DNA from: Achromobacter animicus
GTDB taxonomy: Bacteria > Pseudomonadota > Gammaproteobacteria > Burkholderiales > Burkholderiaceae_B
Direction of reading: 5' to 3'
Length of the DNA: 64,000 nt
Assembly: GCF_902859585.1 (NCBI RefSeq)
Contig: NZ_CADIJM010000001.1
Location: 124,001 to 188,000, forward strand
Notes under the pieces: generated by a model
What the model saw: only the letters and a program-made list of their open reading frames with translations
Told to the model about the DNA's origin: nothing
The model's database searches: none
In this document: positions 37,232 through 45,845 of the stretch, in pieces
How the letters are laid out: the number at the start of each line of letters is the position of its first letter
Numbering within the stretch: position 1 is the stretch's first letter
Translations under genes and position numbers: made by a program

Positions 37232-38188
37232 GTGTCGGAAATCGTTGTGTATGTCAGAAGCAAGCCGCAGCTTGGCGATCAGATCGTCGCCATGCCGACG
37301 CTGTATCAGCTCAAGACATGGTGGCCGTCGCGCCGGATCAAGGTGGTCGCGCGTGACGATGTGGGCAGCTTCTACCGCGCGTTGCCCTGGGTCGATGAGT
37401 TCGTGCGCGCGGCTACGTTCTTCGACTATTTGCGCAGTCTGAGAAAGGAAACGCGCCTGTCCGTCAGCCTGCATCACAGCAGCGAGCGCTTCGGCGTGGT
37501 CAACCTGCTGCGCCCGCCGTCGATCCGTTTGGGGTTCCGCAACGCCCGGATCAGCGACCTGGCCTGGACGCATTGCCACCGCAAGGACGTCACGGAATAT
37601 ATCGGCCAAGCCAATCTGCGCGTGCTGGCCGCATATCGGCCGTTCGACCTGCAAGGCGCGACGCGCGCGTGCTTCCAGATGCTCGCTCGTCCCCACGTGC
37701 ACTCGGTGCTGGGCGCCGACGTGGTGATGATCCCCGGGGGCGGCGCGGGCGCTTTCAAGCGGTGGAGTCTTGCAAACTACGTGAGGCTGGCCGACAGGCT
37801 CAAGCCGCTGCTGGGCGCCGGCGCCCGCTTTCTGTTCGTGCTTGGGCAGCAGGAAAGCGCCGAGCGGGAAGCCCTGCAGGCGATGCAACGGCCCGACTTT
37901 TCCATTGCCTATTGCCGGCCCATTTCGGAATTGAGCGCCATCATGTTGCGCGCGCGCCTGGTGGTGGCCAATGACTGCGGTCCCTCGCATATCGCGCAGG
38001 GCGCTTGTGTGCCCTATGTCGGCATCTTCAACGAGGCGAATCCCGAGTGGTTCTGGCAACGGCCCGGGTCGGCGTTCGTCGTCCCACGGCACCCCCAGAG
38101 CGGCATCAACTCGATCACGCCCGGTGAGGTGCTTCCCGCCTGCCTGGATGTACTGGATCATCATGCGCATTCTGCATACGCTCGCTGA
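37232..38188 (+). CDS. Glycosyltransferase family 9 (heptosyltransferase-like)
   Basis: 318 aa GT-B enzyme. QLGDQIVAMPTLYQLK near 10-25 matches the acceptor-side GDxxxxxP motif. PGGGAGAFKRWSLANY near 170 and VANDCGPSHIAQGACVPYVGIF near 245-265 match the nucleotide-sugar site of heptosyltransferases. The best start is GTG 37232 behind GGGAGG, giving the conserved N-terminus EIVVYVRSK. First gene of a three-gene operon that probably modifies LPS core or another surface glycan. Donor and acceptor are unknown. Confidence 0.85.
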   Translation: MSEIVVYVRSKPQLGDQIVAMPTLYQLKTWWPSRRIKVVARDDVGSFYRALPWVDEFVRAATFFDYLRSLRKETRLSVSLHHSSERFGVVNLLRPPSIRLGFRNARISDLAWTHCHRKDVTEYIGQANLRVLAAYRPFDLQGATRACFQMLARPHVHSVLGADVVMIPGGGAGAFKRWSLANYVRLADRLKPLLGAGARFLFVLGQQESAEREALQAMQRPDFSIAYCRPISELSAIMLRARLVVANDCGPSHIAQGACVPYVGIFNEANPEWFWQRPGSAFVVPRHPQSGINSITPGEVLPACLDVLDHHAHSAYAR

Positions 38189-39320
38189 GCGCAGCCTCGG
38201 CGGCCTGGAGTTCCGCACGCTGGAGCAGGCTAGCTGGCTGCACGACCGTGGCTACGAAGTCGCGATCGCCTCGCCCTCGAACAGTGCCGTCAGCCACGCC
38301 GCGCGCGAGCGCAAGCTGACGACCATAGACATCGATTTCAATCCCGCGTACTCGATTCGGACCGTCTTGGCGCTTCGCCGGGCCGTCCGATTCCTTCGCA
38401 TTGAGGTCATCGACAGTCACAGCCGTGCCGACGCGAAGACCGCCGCGCTCTGCCGTGACCTGTGCGCCGTCGTCCGGACGCGTCACTTCGCCAAACCCAT
38501 GCGTTCCTCCCTGCGTCGCCGGCTGGAATGGGCGATCGGGTGCGATCACGTCATCGCAACCAGCGAAGTCGGCAAACAGGAGCTGCTGGCGGCCCGGTTG
38601 GCCGCTGAAGACAGGATCAGCGTTGTCGGGGAGTGGGCCGGGGACCCGTTCTTTTCGCCCAATGACGCGCTCGATGCGAGCCTGCACATCCGTCGCGCCC
38701 TCGGGGTGCCCACGCCCAGAGCCGCATACGTCGTCGCCACCATCGGGATGCTGCGGCCAGAAAAAGGGCAGGCTGATCTGCTTCACGTCGTGCAACGCCT
38801 GCGCATCCGAGGGGTGCCGGCGGTGGCGCTCGTCGTGGGCATGGCGACCGCTCGCACTCAACCCTATGCCTATGCGCTTTACCGTCTGGCGATCGATCTT
38901 GGCATTTCGGACTATGTGGTGTTTGCCGGTCACCGCACCGATGTGCCTGACATGATCCGCGCGGCGGATGTCGTGCTGGTTCCATCCGCAACGGAAGCCT
39001 GGTCGCGTATCGTGCCCGAGTCGTTTGCCGCAGCCCGGCCTGTCGTTGCCAGCGATGTGGGCGGCTTGCCGGAGATCGTCGTGCCCGGCCAGACAGGCTG
39101 GCTGGCTGCGCCCGGCGATATAGCGGGCTATGCCGACTGCATCATGCAGATTCGAAACCGGCCCTGGCGTACCCACGCCATCGTTGCCAATGCGCGGGCG
39201 TTCGCGGATACGCACCTGCGCCTGGGCGAACAGATGCTACGCACGCTCGCGGCGTATCGACGCGCCATGGGCGTCAGCTTGCCCTCTGACGGCCACAAGT
39301 GCGAGGAGGCGTCTGCATGA
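38163..39320 (+). CDS. Glycosyltransferase family 4 (GT-B, retaining)
   Basis: 385 aa. The N-terminal Rossmann domain opens MRILHTLAERSLGGLEFRTL with the glycine loop. The C-terminal domain has IGMLRPEKGQADLL and the E-x7-E motif in EAWSRIVPESFAAARPVVASDVGG. It overlaps the preceding GT9 gene by 26 bp, so the two proteins are made together and likely add successive sugars to one acceptor. Start ATG 38163 gives a full domain. Confidence 0.88.
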   Translation: MRILHTLAERSLGGLEFRTLEQASWLHDRGYEVAIASPSNSAVSHAARERKLTTIDIDFNPAYSIRTVLALRRAVRFLRIEVIDSHSRADAKTAALCRDLCAVVRTRHFAKPMRSSLRRRLEWAIGCDHVIATSEVGKQELLAARLAAEDRISVVGEWAGDPFFSPNDALDASLHIRRALGVPTPRAAYVVATIGMLRPEKGQADLLHVVQRLRIRGVPAVALVVGMATARTQPYAYALYRLAIDLGISDYVVFAGHRTDVPDMIRAADVVLVPSATEAWSRIVPESFAAARPVVASDVGGLPEIVVPGQTGWLAAPGDIAGYADCIMQIRNRPWRTHAIVANARAFADTHLRLGEQMLRTLAAYRRAMGVSLPSDGHKCEEASA

Positions 39321-40222
39321 ATGTGGTCGACGCAATCTGCAAGGTGGCGGAAGGTAGGCCGGTGGGGTGCGCGCGGCCGGCCGATGGCCCGATCCCGGCG
39401 CGCGGTGCAACGCCGCAGCCTTTGGAACCCATGGCCGGCGAGCATCTGCTGGCGGGCCATGGCGGGCACGGACGCACGGGCATCCTTCTGATTCATCGGG
39501 TGGGCGGCCTGCCAAGCGAGCTGCACGAGCTGGCGCGCGGCCTGAATCGGTACGGCTACGCGGTGCTCGTGGTCAAGCTGGCGGGGCACTGCGGCTCTGT
39601 GCAGGATCTGGCCGGCGCAGGGTGGCTGGATTGGTTGGCCAGCGTGCGGCGTGGCGCGGATGTGCTGGCTTGCCAGGTTGATCGCGTGATCGTCGGCGGT
39701 GTTTCCACGGGGGCCGTGCTGGCGCTCGCCTTTGCGCAGGAACGTCCGTTCCACGTGGCCGGTGTCCTGGCGCTGTCGCCCGTGTTTCGTCATGACGGCC
39801 GGACGGTTCCGCAACGCGTGAGGGTGGCCTTACGGCTGCTGGCCGCAAGGACACTGGGCATAGGCCGGCATCGGGCGCTTCAGCGCCGGGAGCGCGCGGC
39901 GGGCTTGCCGCGCCTCCCCTGGGGGTCACTTGCCGAGATGCGCAAACTGGCGGCCTCGGTATCGCGCCGCCTGGACATGCTGCGCGCTCCCTGCCTTGTC
40001 ATTCATGCGCGGCAGGATGACGTGGCGCCCGTATCGAACGCGTTCAAGATCGTGAAGAGGGCGTGCAACACGAATGTGCAGCTGCAGTTGCTCACAGATC
40101 GCCGTCACGTGGTCACGATGGGCCGCGGGTGCGGCGATGTGGTCTCGCGGGTGGCGGCGTTTGTCAGCAACACGTCCCTTAACCCTTCGCCGCCGGCAAA
40201 GCCTTCAGCAACGCTTCGTTGA
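39317..40222 (+). CDS. Alpha/beta-hydrolase, Est30/carboxylesterase-like
   Basis: 301 aa. An unusual Gly/Pro-rich N-terminal extension (about 1-50) precedes the fold. Nucleophile Ser130 is in GGVSTG, the acid in HARQDD and the His in RRHVVTMG, so the triad is complete. The oxyanion region reads LIHRVGG instead of the usual HGF-type. The ATG overlaps the GT4 stop (ATGA) behind GGAGG, so it belongs to the glycan operon and may deacylate a lipid or sugar intermediate (inference). Its 3' end overlaps the convergent neighbouring gene by 44 bp. Confidence 0.8.
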   Translation: MNVVDAICKVAEGRPVGCARPADGPIPARGATPQPLEPMAGEHLLAGHGGHGRTGILLIHRVGGLPSELHELARGLNRYGYAVLVVKLAGHCGSVQDLAGAGWLDWLASVRRGADVLACQVDRVIVGGVSTGAVLALAFAQERPFHVAGVLALSPVFRHDGRTVPQRVRVALRLLAARTLGIGRHRALQRRERAAGLPRLPWGSLAEMRKLAASVSRRLDMLRAPCLVIHARQDDVAPVSNAFKIVKRACNTNVQLQLLTDRRHVVTMGRGCGDVVSRVAAFVSNTSLNPSPPAKPSATLR

Positions 40223-41207
40223 ACCGCTTCGGATCCTGTACCTGCGGGGAATGGCCAAGCTCCGGCCACGTGACGAGCTTTGCATTCGGGATGGCCTTGG
40301 CCGCCTTCGGGCCCAGCTCAGGATAGTTGCCGAGCTGTTTTGCCACCTCGGGCGCCGCGGCGTCCTTGCCGGGGGCAGTGTTGTCCTTTTCCCCGATGAG
40401 CAGCGTGGTGGGCACGGCGATCTGACCGAACTCGTGCACGACGGGCTGCGTGTAGAGCATGTCGTAGGTCAGCGCCTGGTTCCACGCAACACGTTCGCGG
40501 CCTTCGCCTTGCAGCATGCCGGCGGCCATGAGGACCCACTTGTCGTAGTCGTCGCGCCATTGGCCGGCGTAGTAGGTGCCCAGCTGGTACTTCTTCATGC
40601 CCTCGAAGTTGGCCTTGAGCTCGCGCTGATACCAGTCGTCGATGCTGCGGTAGGGCACGCCTTTCTGTTTCCAGTCTTCGAGGCCGATGGGATTGACGAG
40701 CACCAGGGCGTCGGTTTGCGGGCCGTACATCAACGCGTAGCGCGCGGCGAGCATGCCGCCCATGGAGTGGCCGACGATGCTGGCGCGGTCTATTTTCAAA
40801 TGATCGAGCAGGGCGTGGGTGTTGGCGGCCAGTTGATGAAACGAAAACTGGTAGGCCTGCGGCTTGTCGGATTTGCAGAACCCGATCTGGTCGGGAACGA
40901 CGACGCGGTATCCGGCTTGGCTCAGGGCGGCGATGCTGGCGTCCCAGGTGGCGCCGCAGAAATTCTTGCCGTGCATGAGCACGACGGTCTTGCCGTTGGG
41001 CTTGGCGGCGGCCACGTCCATGTAGGCCATCGACAGCTTCTGGCCTTGCGTGTCCAGCGCCAGCCGCTTGACCTCGTGCGGATACTCAAAGCGCTCCAGG
41101 TTGGGGCCGTAGTCCGGCACCTTGGGGGCGTCGGCCGCGATGGCGGTGCCGGCAAGCGCCACGCCCGCGCAGAGTGCGCTCAGCCGGAGATGTTGGGATC
41201 GTGTCAT
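40179..41207 (-). CDS. Exported alpha/beta-hydrolase
   Basis: 342 aa with a signal peptide (1-24, AIAA). The fold shows LMHGKNFCGATW (oxyanion), nucleophile GHSMGG, acid in LIGEKDN and His in ELGHSPQ. It is similar to secreted haloalkane-dehalogenase/epoxide-hydrolase-like esterases of unknown specificity. It is last in the leftward rubredoxin-pirin-tautomerase group (103 bp gap), and may be co-expressed. Its stop lies inside the 3' end of the convergent hydrolase gene. Confidence 0.85.
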   Translation of the reverse strand: MTRSQHLRLSALCAGVALAGTAIAADAPKVPDYGPNLERFEYPHEVKRLALDTQGQKLSMAYMDVAAAKPNGKTVVLMHGKNFCGATWDASIAALSQAGYRVVVPDQIGFCKSDKPQAYQFSFHQLAANTHALLDHLKIDRASIVGHSMGGMLAARYALMYGPQTDALVLVNPIGLEDWKQKGVPYRSIDDWYQRELKANFEGMKKYQLGTYYAGQWRDDYDKWVLMAAGMLQGEGRERVAWNQALTYDMLYTQPVVHEFGQIAVPTTLLIGEKDNTAPGKDAAAPEVAKQLGNYPELGPKAAKAIPNAKLVTWPELGHSPQVQDPKRFNEALLKALPAAKG

Positions 41208-41310
41208 TCATGTGACTCCTGTTATGACGCCGGCCCGCTGCCGGCGCTGTACAACAGGGACAGCAAAAATGGGGCCTGGGTTCCGCAGGGGGTGAACTCG
41301 AAGGCCATCG

Positions 41311-41886
41311 TCATTCTCCCTGCGTCGCGGAGGTGGCGGACAGTGCCGGCAGCAGGCCGCCGGTTCCTGGCGGGTAATGCGACGCTGCATATTGTCTGGC
41401 CTTGGCCTGGAAGTAGGCTTCGACCCACTTGAAACGCTCGCCGTCCTTGGCAAGCCCGACGGTGTTTGCAATGGCGGCGAGGCTGATGGTGTGTCCGCCC
41501 GCGCCCCAATTGCCTTCCGACACTTCCTCGATGATGACCAATGCGCCGCTGCCGTCTTCGTGCGTGGCGCCCAGGCTTTCCATCATGGCTGCGTGTACCG
41601 ACGCGTGGACCTCGGACTTGTGCTGCTGGCTCATGTAGCCTTCAGGAATGCTGACGCGGGCGAGCAGGCGGCCGTGGGTGCGGATGGGCGTGTCGTCGAT
41701 CTTACCGCCAACCCACCAGTCTTCGGCGGGCACTTCGGTGAACAGCACCGACGCGAAGGCCAAGCCGCCCGGGGTGCGGGCGCCGCCTTCCATCGTCAAC
41801 AGCACCTCCGTCAGCCGCTTGCCCATTTCGTTCTTGCTGGCGGGGTCGAGCATCCCCTTTGCGTAATACAGCTGAATCACTGGCAT
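41311..41886 (-). CDS. Tautomerase-superfamily protein, two-domain (4-oxalocrotonate tautomerase-like)
   Basis: 191 aa. Translation starts MPVIQLYYAKG, which exposes the catalytic Pro after Met removal. Two beta-alpha-beta units are visible: 1-65 (LFTEVPAEDWWVGG) and about 72-135 (ARVSIPEGY through VIIEEVSEGNWGAGGHTISL). Such fused tautomerases isomerise oxo-acids or have dehalogenase/hydratase-like activity. AGGAG precedes the ATG. It lies downstream of pirin and upstream of the exported hydrolase, hinting at aromatic or halogenated substrate handling. Confidence 0.75.
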   Translation of the reverse strand: MPVIQLYYAKGMLDPASKNEMGKRLTEVLLTMEGGARTPGGLAFASVLFTEVPAEDWWVGGKIDDTPIRTHGRLLARVSIPEGYMSQQHKSEVHASVHAAMMESLGATHEDGSGALVIIEEVSEGNWGAGGHTISLAAIANTVGLAKDGERFKWVEAYFQAKARQYAASHYPPGTGGLLPALSATSATQGE

Positions 41887-41971
41887 GACATTCTCCTCGC
41901 ATCCCCCAGACGGGGGGCAAGCGGCGTGTGAATCCAAGCGCCGCTTGCAACGCAGGTTGATCTGGACGGCG

Positions 41972-42721
41972 TTACTGGATGGTTTCAATAATGAGGAGAT
42001 CGGCGCCTTCACCGTCCGTCTGAATCGTGATGGGGCGATCGCCCCAAACGCCTCGGCTATCGCGGCGCGCCAGCGTGATGTCATCGACGCTGGCCTCTCC
42101 GTCCAGCATGAACACATACACGCCATGACGATTTGATTTGGGCGTGTATTGCAGGTGCATTGCCTGGTCGGCCACCAACCTTGAAACCGATACGTCCTGG
42201 CTGATTCGCAAGGCGCCGTCGGCGTTGCCCACCAGTTGCGTAAGCTGATTGCGGCGCGTGCTCGCATCGAAGTGGCTGCGCGTATAGGAAGGCGGCGTCA
42301 GCAGGCGGTCGGGCAAGAGCCACAGATACAGCACTTGCATATCGGTGCTGGCCAGATTCAATTCGGAATGCTTGCCGCCGGAGCCGGCAGAGAAGGCGTA
42401 GAAGTCGTTCGGTCCAAGTTGATCGATGTTGCCTACCGTGTTCACGTGCGTCAGCGTGCCCGCCAGAACGAACGCGCAAATGATGAAGTCATGGTGGCGG
42501 TGCATGTTGTAGCCGCTACCGGTGCCACTGAATACTTCCTCGCCAAAAACGCGGATCCGGCCGAATCCCGGAATGCCGCTTTGGTAAGCGCCAAAGTTGA
42601 AGCTGGAATGGCGGGTCACCATGCCTTCGGGGTGGCCCGCGATATAGCTGGACGCTTCGCCCGTCGACAGAAATTTTTCAAAGCCGCGGTCGTGCGCGCG
42701 CAGCACAAAGTCTTTGTTCAT
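41972..42721 (-). CDS. Pirin-family (bicupin) protein
   Basis: 249 aa. The N-terminal cupin carries the metal ligands in NMHRHHDFIICAFVLAGTLTH (His-His-Glu type, with the Glu place uncertain), and the C-terminal cupin is degenerate (VYVFMLDGEASVDD). Pirins act as quercetinase-like dioxygenases or as redox sensors. It lies 20 bp after the rubredoxin gene, so a redox partnership with that electron carrier is reasonable. Substrate unknown. Confidence 0.82.
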   Translation of the reverse strand: MNKDFVLRAHDRGFEKFLSTGEASSYIAGHPEGMVTRHSSFNFGAYQSGIPGFGRIRVFGEEVFSGTGSGYNMHRHHDFIICAFVLAGTLTHVNTVGNIDQLGPNDFYAFSAGSGGKHSELNLASTDMQVLYLWLLPDRLLTPPSYTRSHFDASTRRNQLTQLVGNADGALRISQDVSVSRLVADQAMHLQYTPKSNRHGVYVFMLDGEASVDDITLARRDSRGVWGDRPITIQTDGEGADLLIIETIQ

Positions 42722-42741
42722 GATGAGTTCTCGGCAGGCGT

Positions 42742-42957
42742 TCAGACGAGGGCGTGCGCGGCGGCTTCGGCGCTGGCGTACGGAAGTTCGACCATTTCGA
42801 ACCGGCTCTTTGGGGTGCCGCAGTCGGGGCAGACCCAATCGTGGGGAATGTCGGCCCATCGGGTTCCTGGCGCAATGCCGTGTTCGGGCAGTCCCAGGGC
42901 TTCGTCGTACAGAAAGCCACAGCCAAGGCAGACGTGGCGCTTCAAAGGTTCATCCAT
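42742..42957 (-). CDS. Rubredoxin
   Basis: 71 aa. Two Cys-knuckles, CLGCG and CPDCGTP, hold a single Fe, with the spacing (about 33 residues) and the core W/Y residues typical of rubredoxins. ATG 42955-42957 is preferred over ATG 42967-42969 because TGGAG lies 7 bp before it. It carries electrons to a mono-oxygenase, pirin or peroxide reductase; no rubredoxin reductase is nearby. It is the first gene of the leftward operon, whose promoter lies in the dyad-bearing intergenic region. Confidence 0.9.
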   Translation of the reverse strand: MDEPLKRHVCLGCGFLYDEALGLPEHGIAPGTRWADIPHDWVCPDCGTPKSRFEMVELPYASAEAAAHALV

Positions 42958-43007
42958 AGATGTCTCCATTGGGCCAATTCGCCTCGGCCCGGGGCGGGCG
43001 CATCAGG

Positions 43008-43044
43008 TAGCGCGTGACGCATTTATATAGCGCGTCACGCGCTA
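43008..43044. promoter_or_regulatory. Perfect 13-bp-arm inverted repeat, probable GntR operator
   Basis: TAGCGCGTGACGC (43008-43020) and its exact complement GCGTCACGCGCTA (43032-43044), with an 11-bp AT-rich spacer containing TTATATA. It lies between the divergent rubredoxin and GntR genes (50 and 51 bp from the two starts). GCGTGACGC itself is nearly palindromic, so two repressor dimers may bind. Confidence 0.65.
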
Positions 43045-43094
43045 CTGCAAGGGATTTGATATAGTGACGGTTCGATTTTTTCCAGGGGATCTCG

Positions 43095-43766
43095 ATGGAA
43101 AGCGTCACCAATTTGCGGGAAATGGTGCTGGCGCAACTGCGCTCCCGCATCGTGTCGGGCGAAGCGGCACCGGGCACCATTTATTCCGTGCCGGCAGTGG
43201 CGACCGAGATGGGCATGTCCACGACGCCGGTGCGCGAGGCATTGCTGGAGCTGAGCCGCACGGGCCTGGTTGCGCCGCTGCGCAATCGGGGGTTCCGTGT
43301 GGAAGCGGCCACGCCGAAGGATCTGGAGAACCAGTTTGACGTGCGCATCATGCTGGAGGCGGGGGCGCTGGTCGCAGTTGCGCGGGCGGGTCTCACCGAC
43401 GCGGCGCCGCTGATTGAGCTGGCCGACGCGGTTGCCGCCGCCGTCAAGGCAGGCAATGTCGCCGATTACATCGAAACGGACCGCCGGTTCCATGAAGCGT
43501 TGGTGTCGCGCGCGAACAATCCGCTGCTGACACGAATGATCATGGACCTGAGAGCCGACATGCGCCTGTATGGAATCAATTCGCCGGAGGGTCTGGAGCG
43601 GCAGCGCGCGTCCGTGTCGGAGCACTACGAAATGATCGAGTTGGCGCAAACGCGGCAGACCGAGGCAATTGCCGCGTTGATCACCCGGCATATCGAATCC
43701 TGGAAGCCGCTGCTGACGGCCGCGCTGCAGGACGTGTCGGCGGGGAGTGCGAGGGCCCGAGCCTGA
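43095..43766 (+). CDS. GntR-family transcriptional regulator (FCD domain)
   Basis: 223 aa. The N-terminal winged helix is at 1-72 (GTIYSVPAVATEMGMSTTPVREALLEL), and the FCD effector domain follows with the metal-binding Asp/His pattern (DRRFHEALV, ITRHIESW). A putative -10 (GATATAGT) lies at 43057-43064. Divergent from the rubredoxin-pirin-tautomerase group, with the strong dyad between them: probably a repressor of both. Ligand unknown. Confidence 0.9.
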   Translation: MESVTNLREMVLAQLRSRIVSGEAAPGTIYSVPAVATEMGMSTTPVREALLELSRTGLVAPLRNRGFRVEAATPKDLENQFDVRIMLEAGALVAVARAGLTDAAPLIELADAVAAAVKAGNVADYIETDRRFHEALVSRANNPLLTRMIMDLRADMRLYGINSPEGLERQRASVSEHYEMIELAQTRQTEAIAALITRHIESWKPLLTAALQDVSAGSARARA

Positions 43767-43821
43767 TCAGCGCCCGGCGCCCCGTGCACGGCGGTTGGCG
43801 GAATGCCTTCCCGCCGCCGCC

Positions 43822-44607
43822 TCACGTCGCATAGAGATTCGTCAACGATGCCTTGACGAAACCCCCATCCACCACGAGATCCTGGCCATTCACATACGAC
43901 GACGCATCGCTGGCAAGAAATGCGACCGCGCCGCCAATGTCCGCCGGCCGCCCGATCCGCCGAGCAGGAATGCTTGCAATGCGCTTGTGCAGCACACCTT
44001 CATTTCGATAGTGCGGTTCGGACAGTGGCGTGCGTATCATGCCGGGGCTGATGGAATTCGCGCGTATGCCCAGCGGTCCCCACTCAACGGCCATCTGGCG
44101 CGTCAGTGCCTGCAGCGCCGCCTTGGTCGTGCCGTAAGCGCCGAGCCGGGTTGGCGTCTGGGCGGAGATCGATGACACATTGATGATGCTGCCGCCCTGT
44201 TGATCCCGCATCAACGGAAACACGGCCTGCGCGCACAGCAACGCGCCGCGCAGATTGATGCGGAAGATGCGGTCCCAAAGTTCAAGCGGCAGCGCCTCCA
44301 GTCCCACCGGCGCCGCGCTGACGGCGGCGTTGTTGACCAGTATGTCGCACCGCCCAAATCGGGTTCGCACCTGGTTGGCCATTTCTTCAACCGAGGCGGA
44401 ATCGGAGACATCACAACGCACGTTCAGGCGGCCATCGGCATCCGAGCCGGCAGGGCATGCGTTGACATCCACCTGGACGACGGCGGCGCCCATCGCATGC
44501 AGGTGCTCGCAAATGGCAAGACCGATTCCGCCGGTCGCGCCGGTTACCACCGCCACGCGGTCCTGCAAGGCATCGGAGGAAAAAGGAAGTTTGAAAGGCG
44601 TGTCCAT
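43822..44607 (-). CDS. SDR-family NAD(P)-dependent oxidoreductase
   Basis: 261 aa classical short-chain dehydrogenase. The cofactor motif TGATGGIG is near residue 22 and NNAA near 92. Catalytic Ser is in INVSSIS (about 145) and Tyr-x3-Lys in YGTTK (about 160). An Asp after beta2 (VDVN) suggests NAD preference. It starts 9 bp after the stop of a Bug gene, so they form an operon in which a carboxylate or alcohol is captured and oxidised. The C-terminus DGGFVKASL is normal. Confidence 0.9.
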   Translation of the reverse strand: MDTPFKLPFSSDALQDRVAVVTGATGGIGLAICEHLHAMGAAVVQVDVNACPAGSDADGRLNVRCDVSDSASVEEMANQVRTRFGRCDILVNNAAVSAAPVGLEALPLELWDRIFRINLRGALLCAQAVFPLMRDQQGGSIINVSSISAQTPTRLGAYGTTKAALQALTRQMAVEWGPLGIRANSISPGMIRTPLSEPHYRNEGVLHKRIASIPARRIGRPADIGGAVAFLASDASSYVNGQDLVVDGGFVKASLTNLYAT

Positions 44608-44616
44608 GCGCGCTTC

Positions 44617-45603
44617 CTATTTGTTCTTCAGGTCGGCCACTTTCGCCAACCCTTGCCAGATGACGGCGTCGCGTTTGATGGATGCTGCGAATTCCTTTGC
44701 AGACATGTCCGCCGGCACGATCATGTTCTGGCCTTCGATTTTTTCCCGCACGTCCGGCGTGTGCTGCGCGCGATAGATCTCGGCGTTGAGCTTGTCGATG
44801 ATCTCGGCCGGCGTGCCGGCGGGGGCGAAGACGCCGTACCAGCCGTCCGCCTCAAATCTGTAGCCTTGTTCCCCCAGCGTCGGGACGTCCATCGACGCGG
44901 GCCAGCGCCTTGATCCGGTCTGGCCCAGGGCGACCAGCTTGCCGCTGCGCATGTGGGGAATGGGCGAGGCGATGTCCATGAAGCCGACGCTGATGTTGTT
45001 GGCGATCAGGTCGGTGCTCTCGGTTACCAACTGCTTGTAGGGCACGTGCGGCATGTCCAGGCCGTAGTGCGCCTTGATGCCTTCCATGGCCAGGTTGCCG
45101 GACGAGCCGGTGCCCCACGAACCATAGGCGAGTTTGCCAGGATTGGCCTTGGCGTACGCGACCATGTCGGCCAGGTTCTTGAAGCCGGTGGTCGGATTGG
45201 CGACCAGCAGGATTCCGGCGGCCCCGACCTGGGCGATAGGGAGCAGGTCTTTTTCCGGATCGTACGGCAGCGAGGGAAGCACGACTGGATTGAGCAGGAT
45301 GGCGGAGGAGGGGGCGAACAGCAGGGTGTAGCCGTCTGGCGCCGCCTTTGCCACCGTGTCGCACGCAATCATGCCGTTGGCGCCGGGCTTGGCTTCCACG
45401 ACCACCGGCTGGTTCAGCGCCTTGGCAAGCGGCGCGGCGATCAGGCGCGCGAAGATGTCGCCGCCCGCGCCGGACGAGCCGGCGACGACAAGGCGGACGG
45501 GGCGCTCCGGCCACCCGCCTTGGGCGGCAAAAGCGTTCACACCCAGGCCCATCAGCATGCCGCCGAGCAGGATGGCGCGTCGTGTGGGTAAAGGATGGGT
45601 CAT
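44617..45603 (-). CDS. Bug-family (TctC-like) periplasmic binding protein
   Basis: 328 aa with a signal peptide (about 1-26, FAAQ). Mature hallmark PVRLVVAGSSGAGGDIFARL is somewhat altered from the usual PFPPGGxTD. VVVEAKPGANG follows. First gene of an operon with the SDR. A second Bug gene is divergent 242 bp away. Ligand unknown. Confidence 0.85.
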   Translation of the reverse strand: MTHPLPTRRAILLGGMLMGLGVNAFAAQGGWPERPVRLVVAGSSGAGGDIFARLIAAPLAKALNQPVVVEAKPGANGMIACDTVAKAAPDGYTLLFAPSSAILLNPVVLPSLPYDPEKDLLPIAQVGAAGILLVANPTTGFKNLADMVAYAKANPGKLAYGSWGTGSSGNLAMEGIKAHYGLDMPHVPYKQLVTESTDLIANNISVGFMDIASPIPHMRSGKLVALGQTGSRRWPASMDVPTLGEQGYRFEADGWYGVFAPAGTPAEIIDKLNAEIYRAQHTPDVREKIEGQNMIVPADMSAKEFAASIKRDAVIWQGLAKVADLKNK

Positions 45604-45666
45604 TGCAGCGTCTCCATAATTTTTGATTTATTGGAGCTTTCAAATTCTAGGTAGCCGTACCGGATT

Positions 45667-45697
45667 GGCTATAGCCGAAACCGCAGTTCAGAACTGC
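45667..45697. promoter_or_regulatory. Two palindromes in the divergent Bug/Bug region
   Basis: GGCTATAGCC (45667-45676) is a perfect 10-bp palindrome, and GCAGTTC-A-GAACTGC (45683-45697) has perfect 7-bp arms; the two are separated by 6 bp. They lie between the two divergent Bug genes, suitable for a regulator encoded elsewhere. Confidence 0.35.
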
Positions 45698-45845
45698 GCG
45701 AAACGAAGAAGTCGCGGCCACCGTTGTCGGCAACGGCGATGACGCAGTGCTGCGTTTTCTGCAGGAGAGTTCTTCGGGATGGTGGCTGAATCAACGGATG
45801 GGTGCTCTATACACTTTTTGTGGGTCAACATATGAAGAGCCAGCC

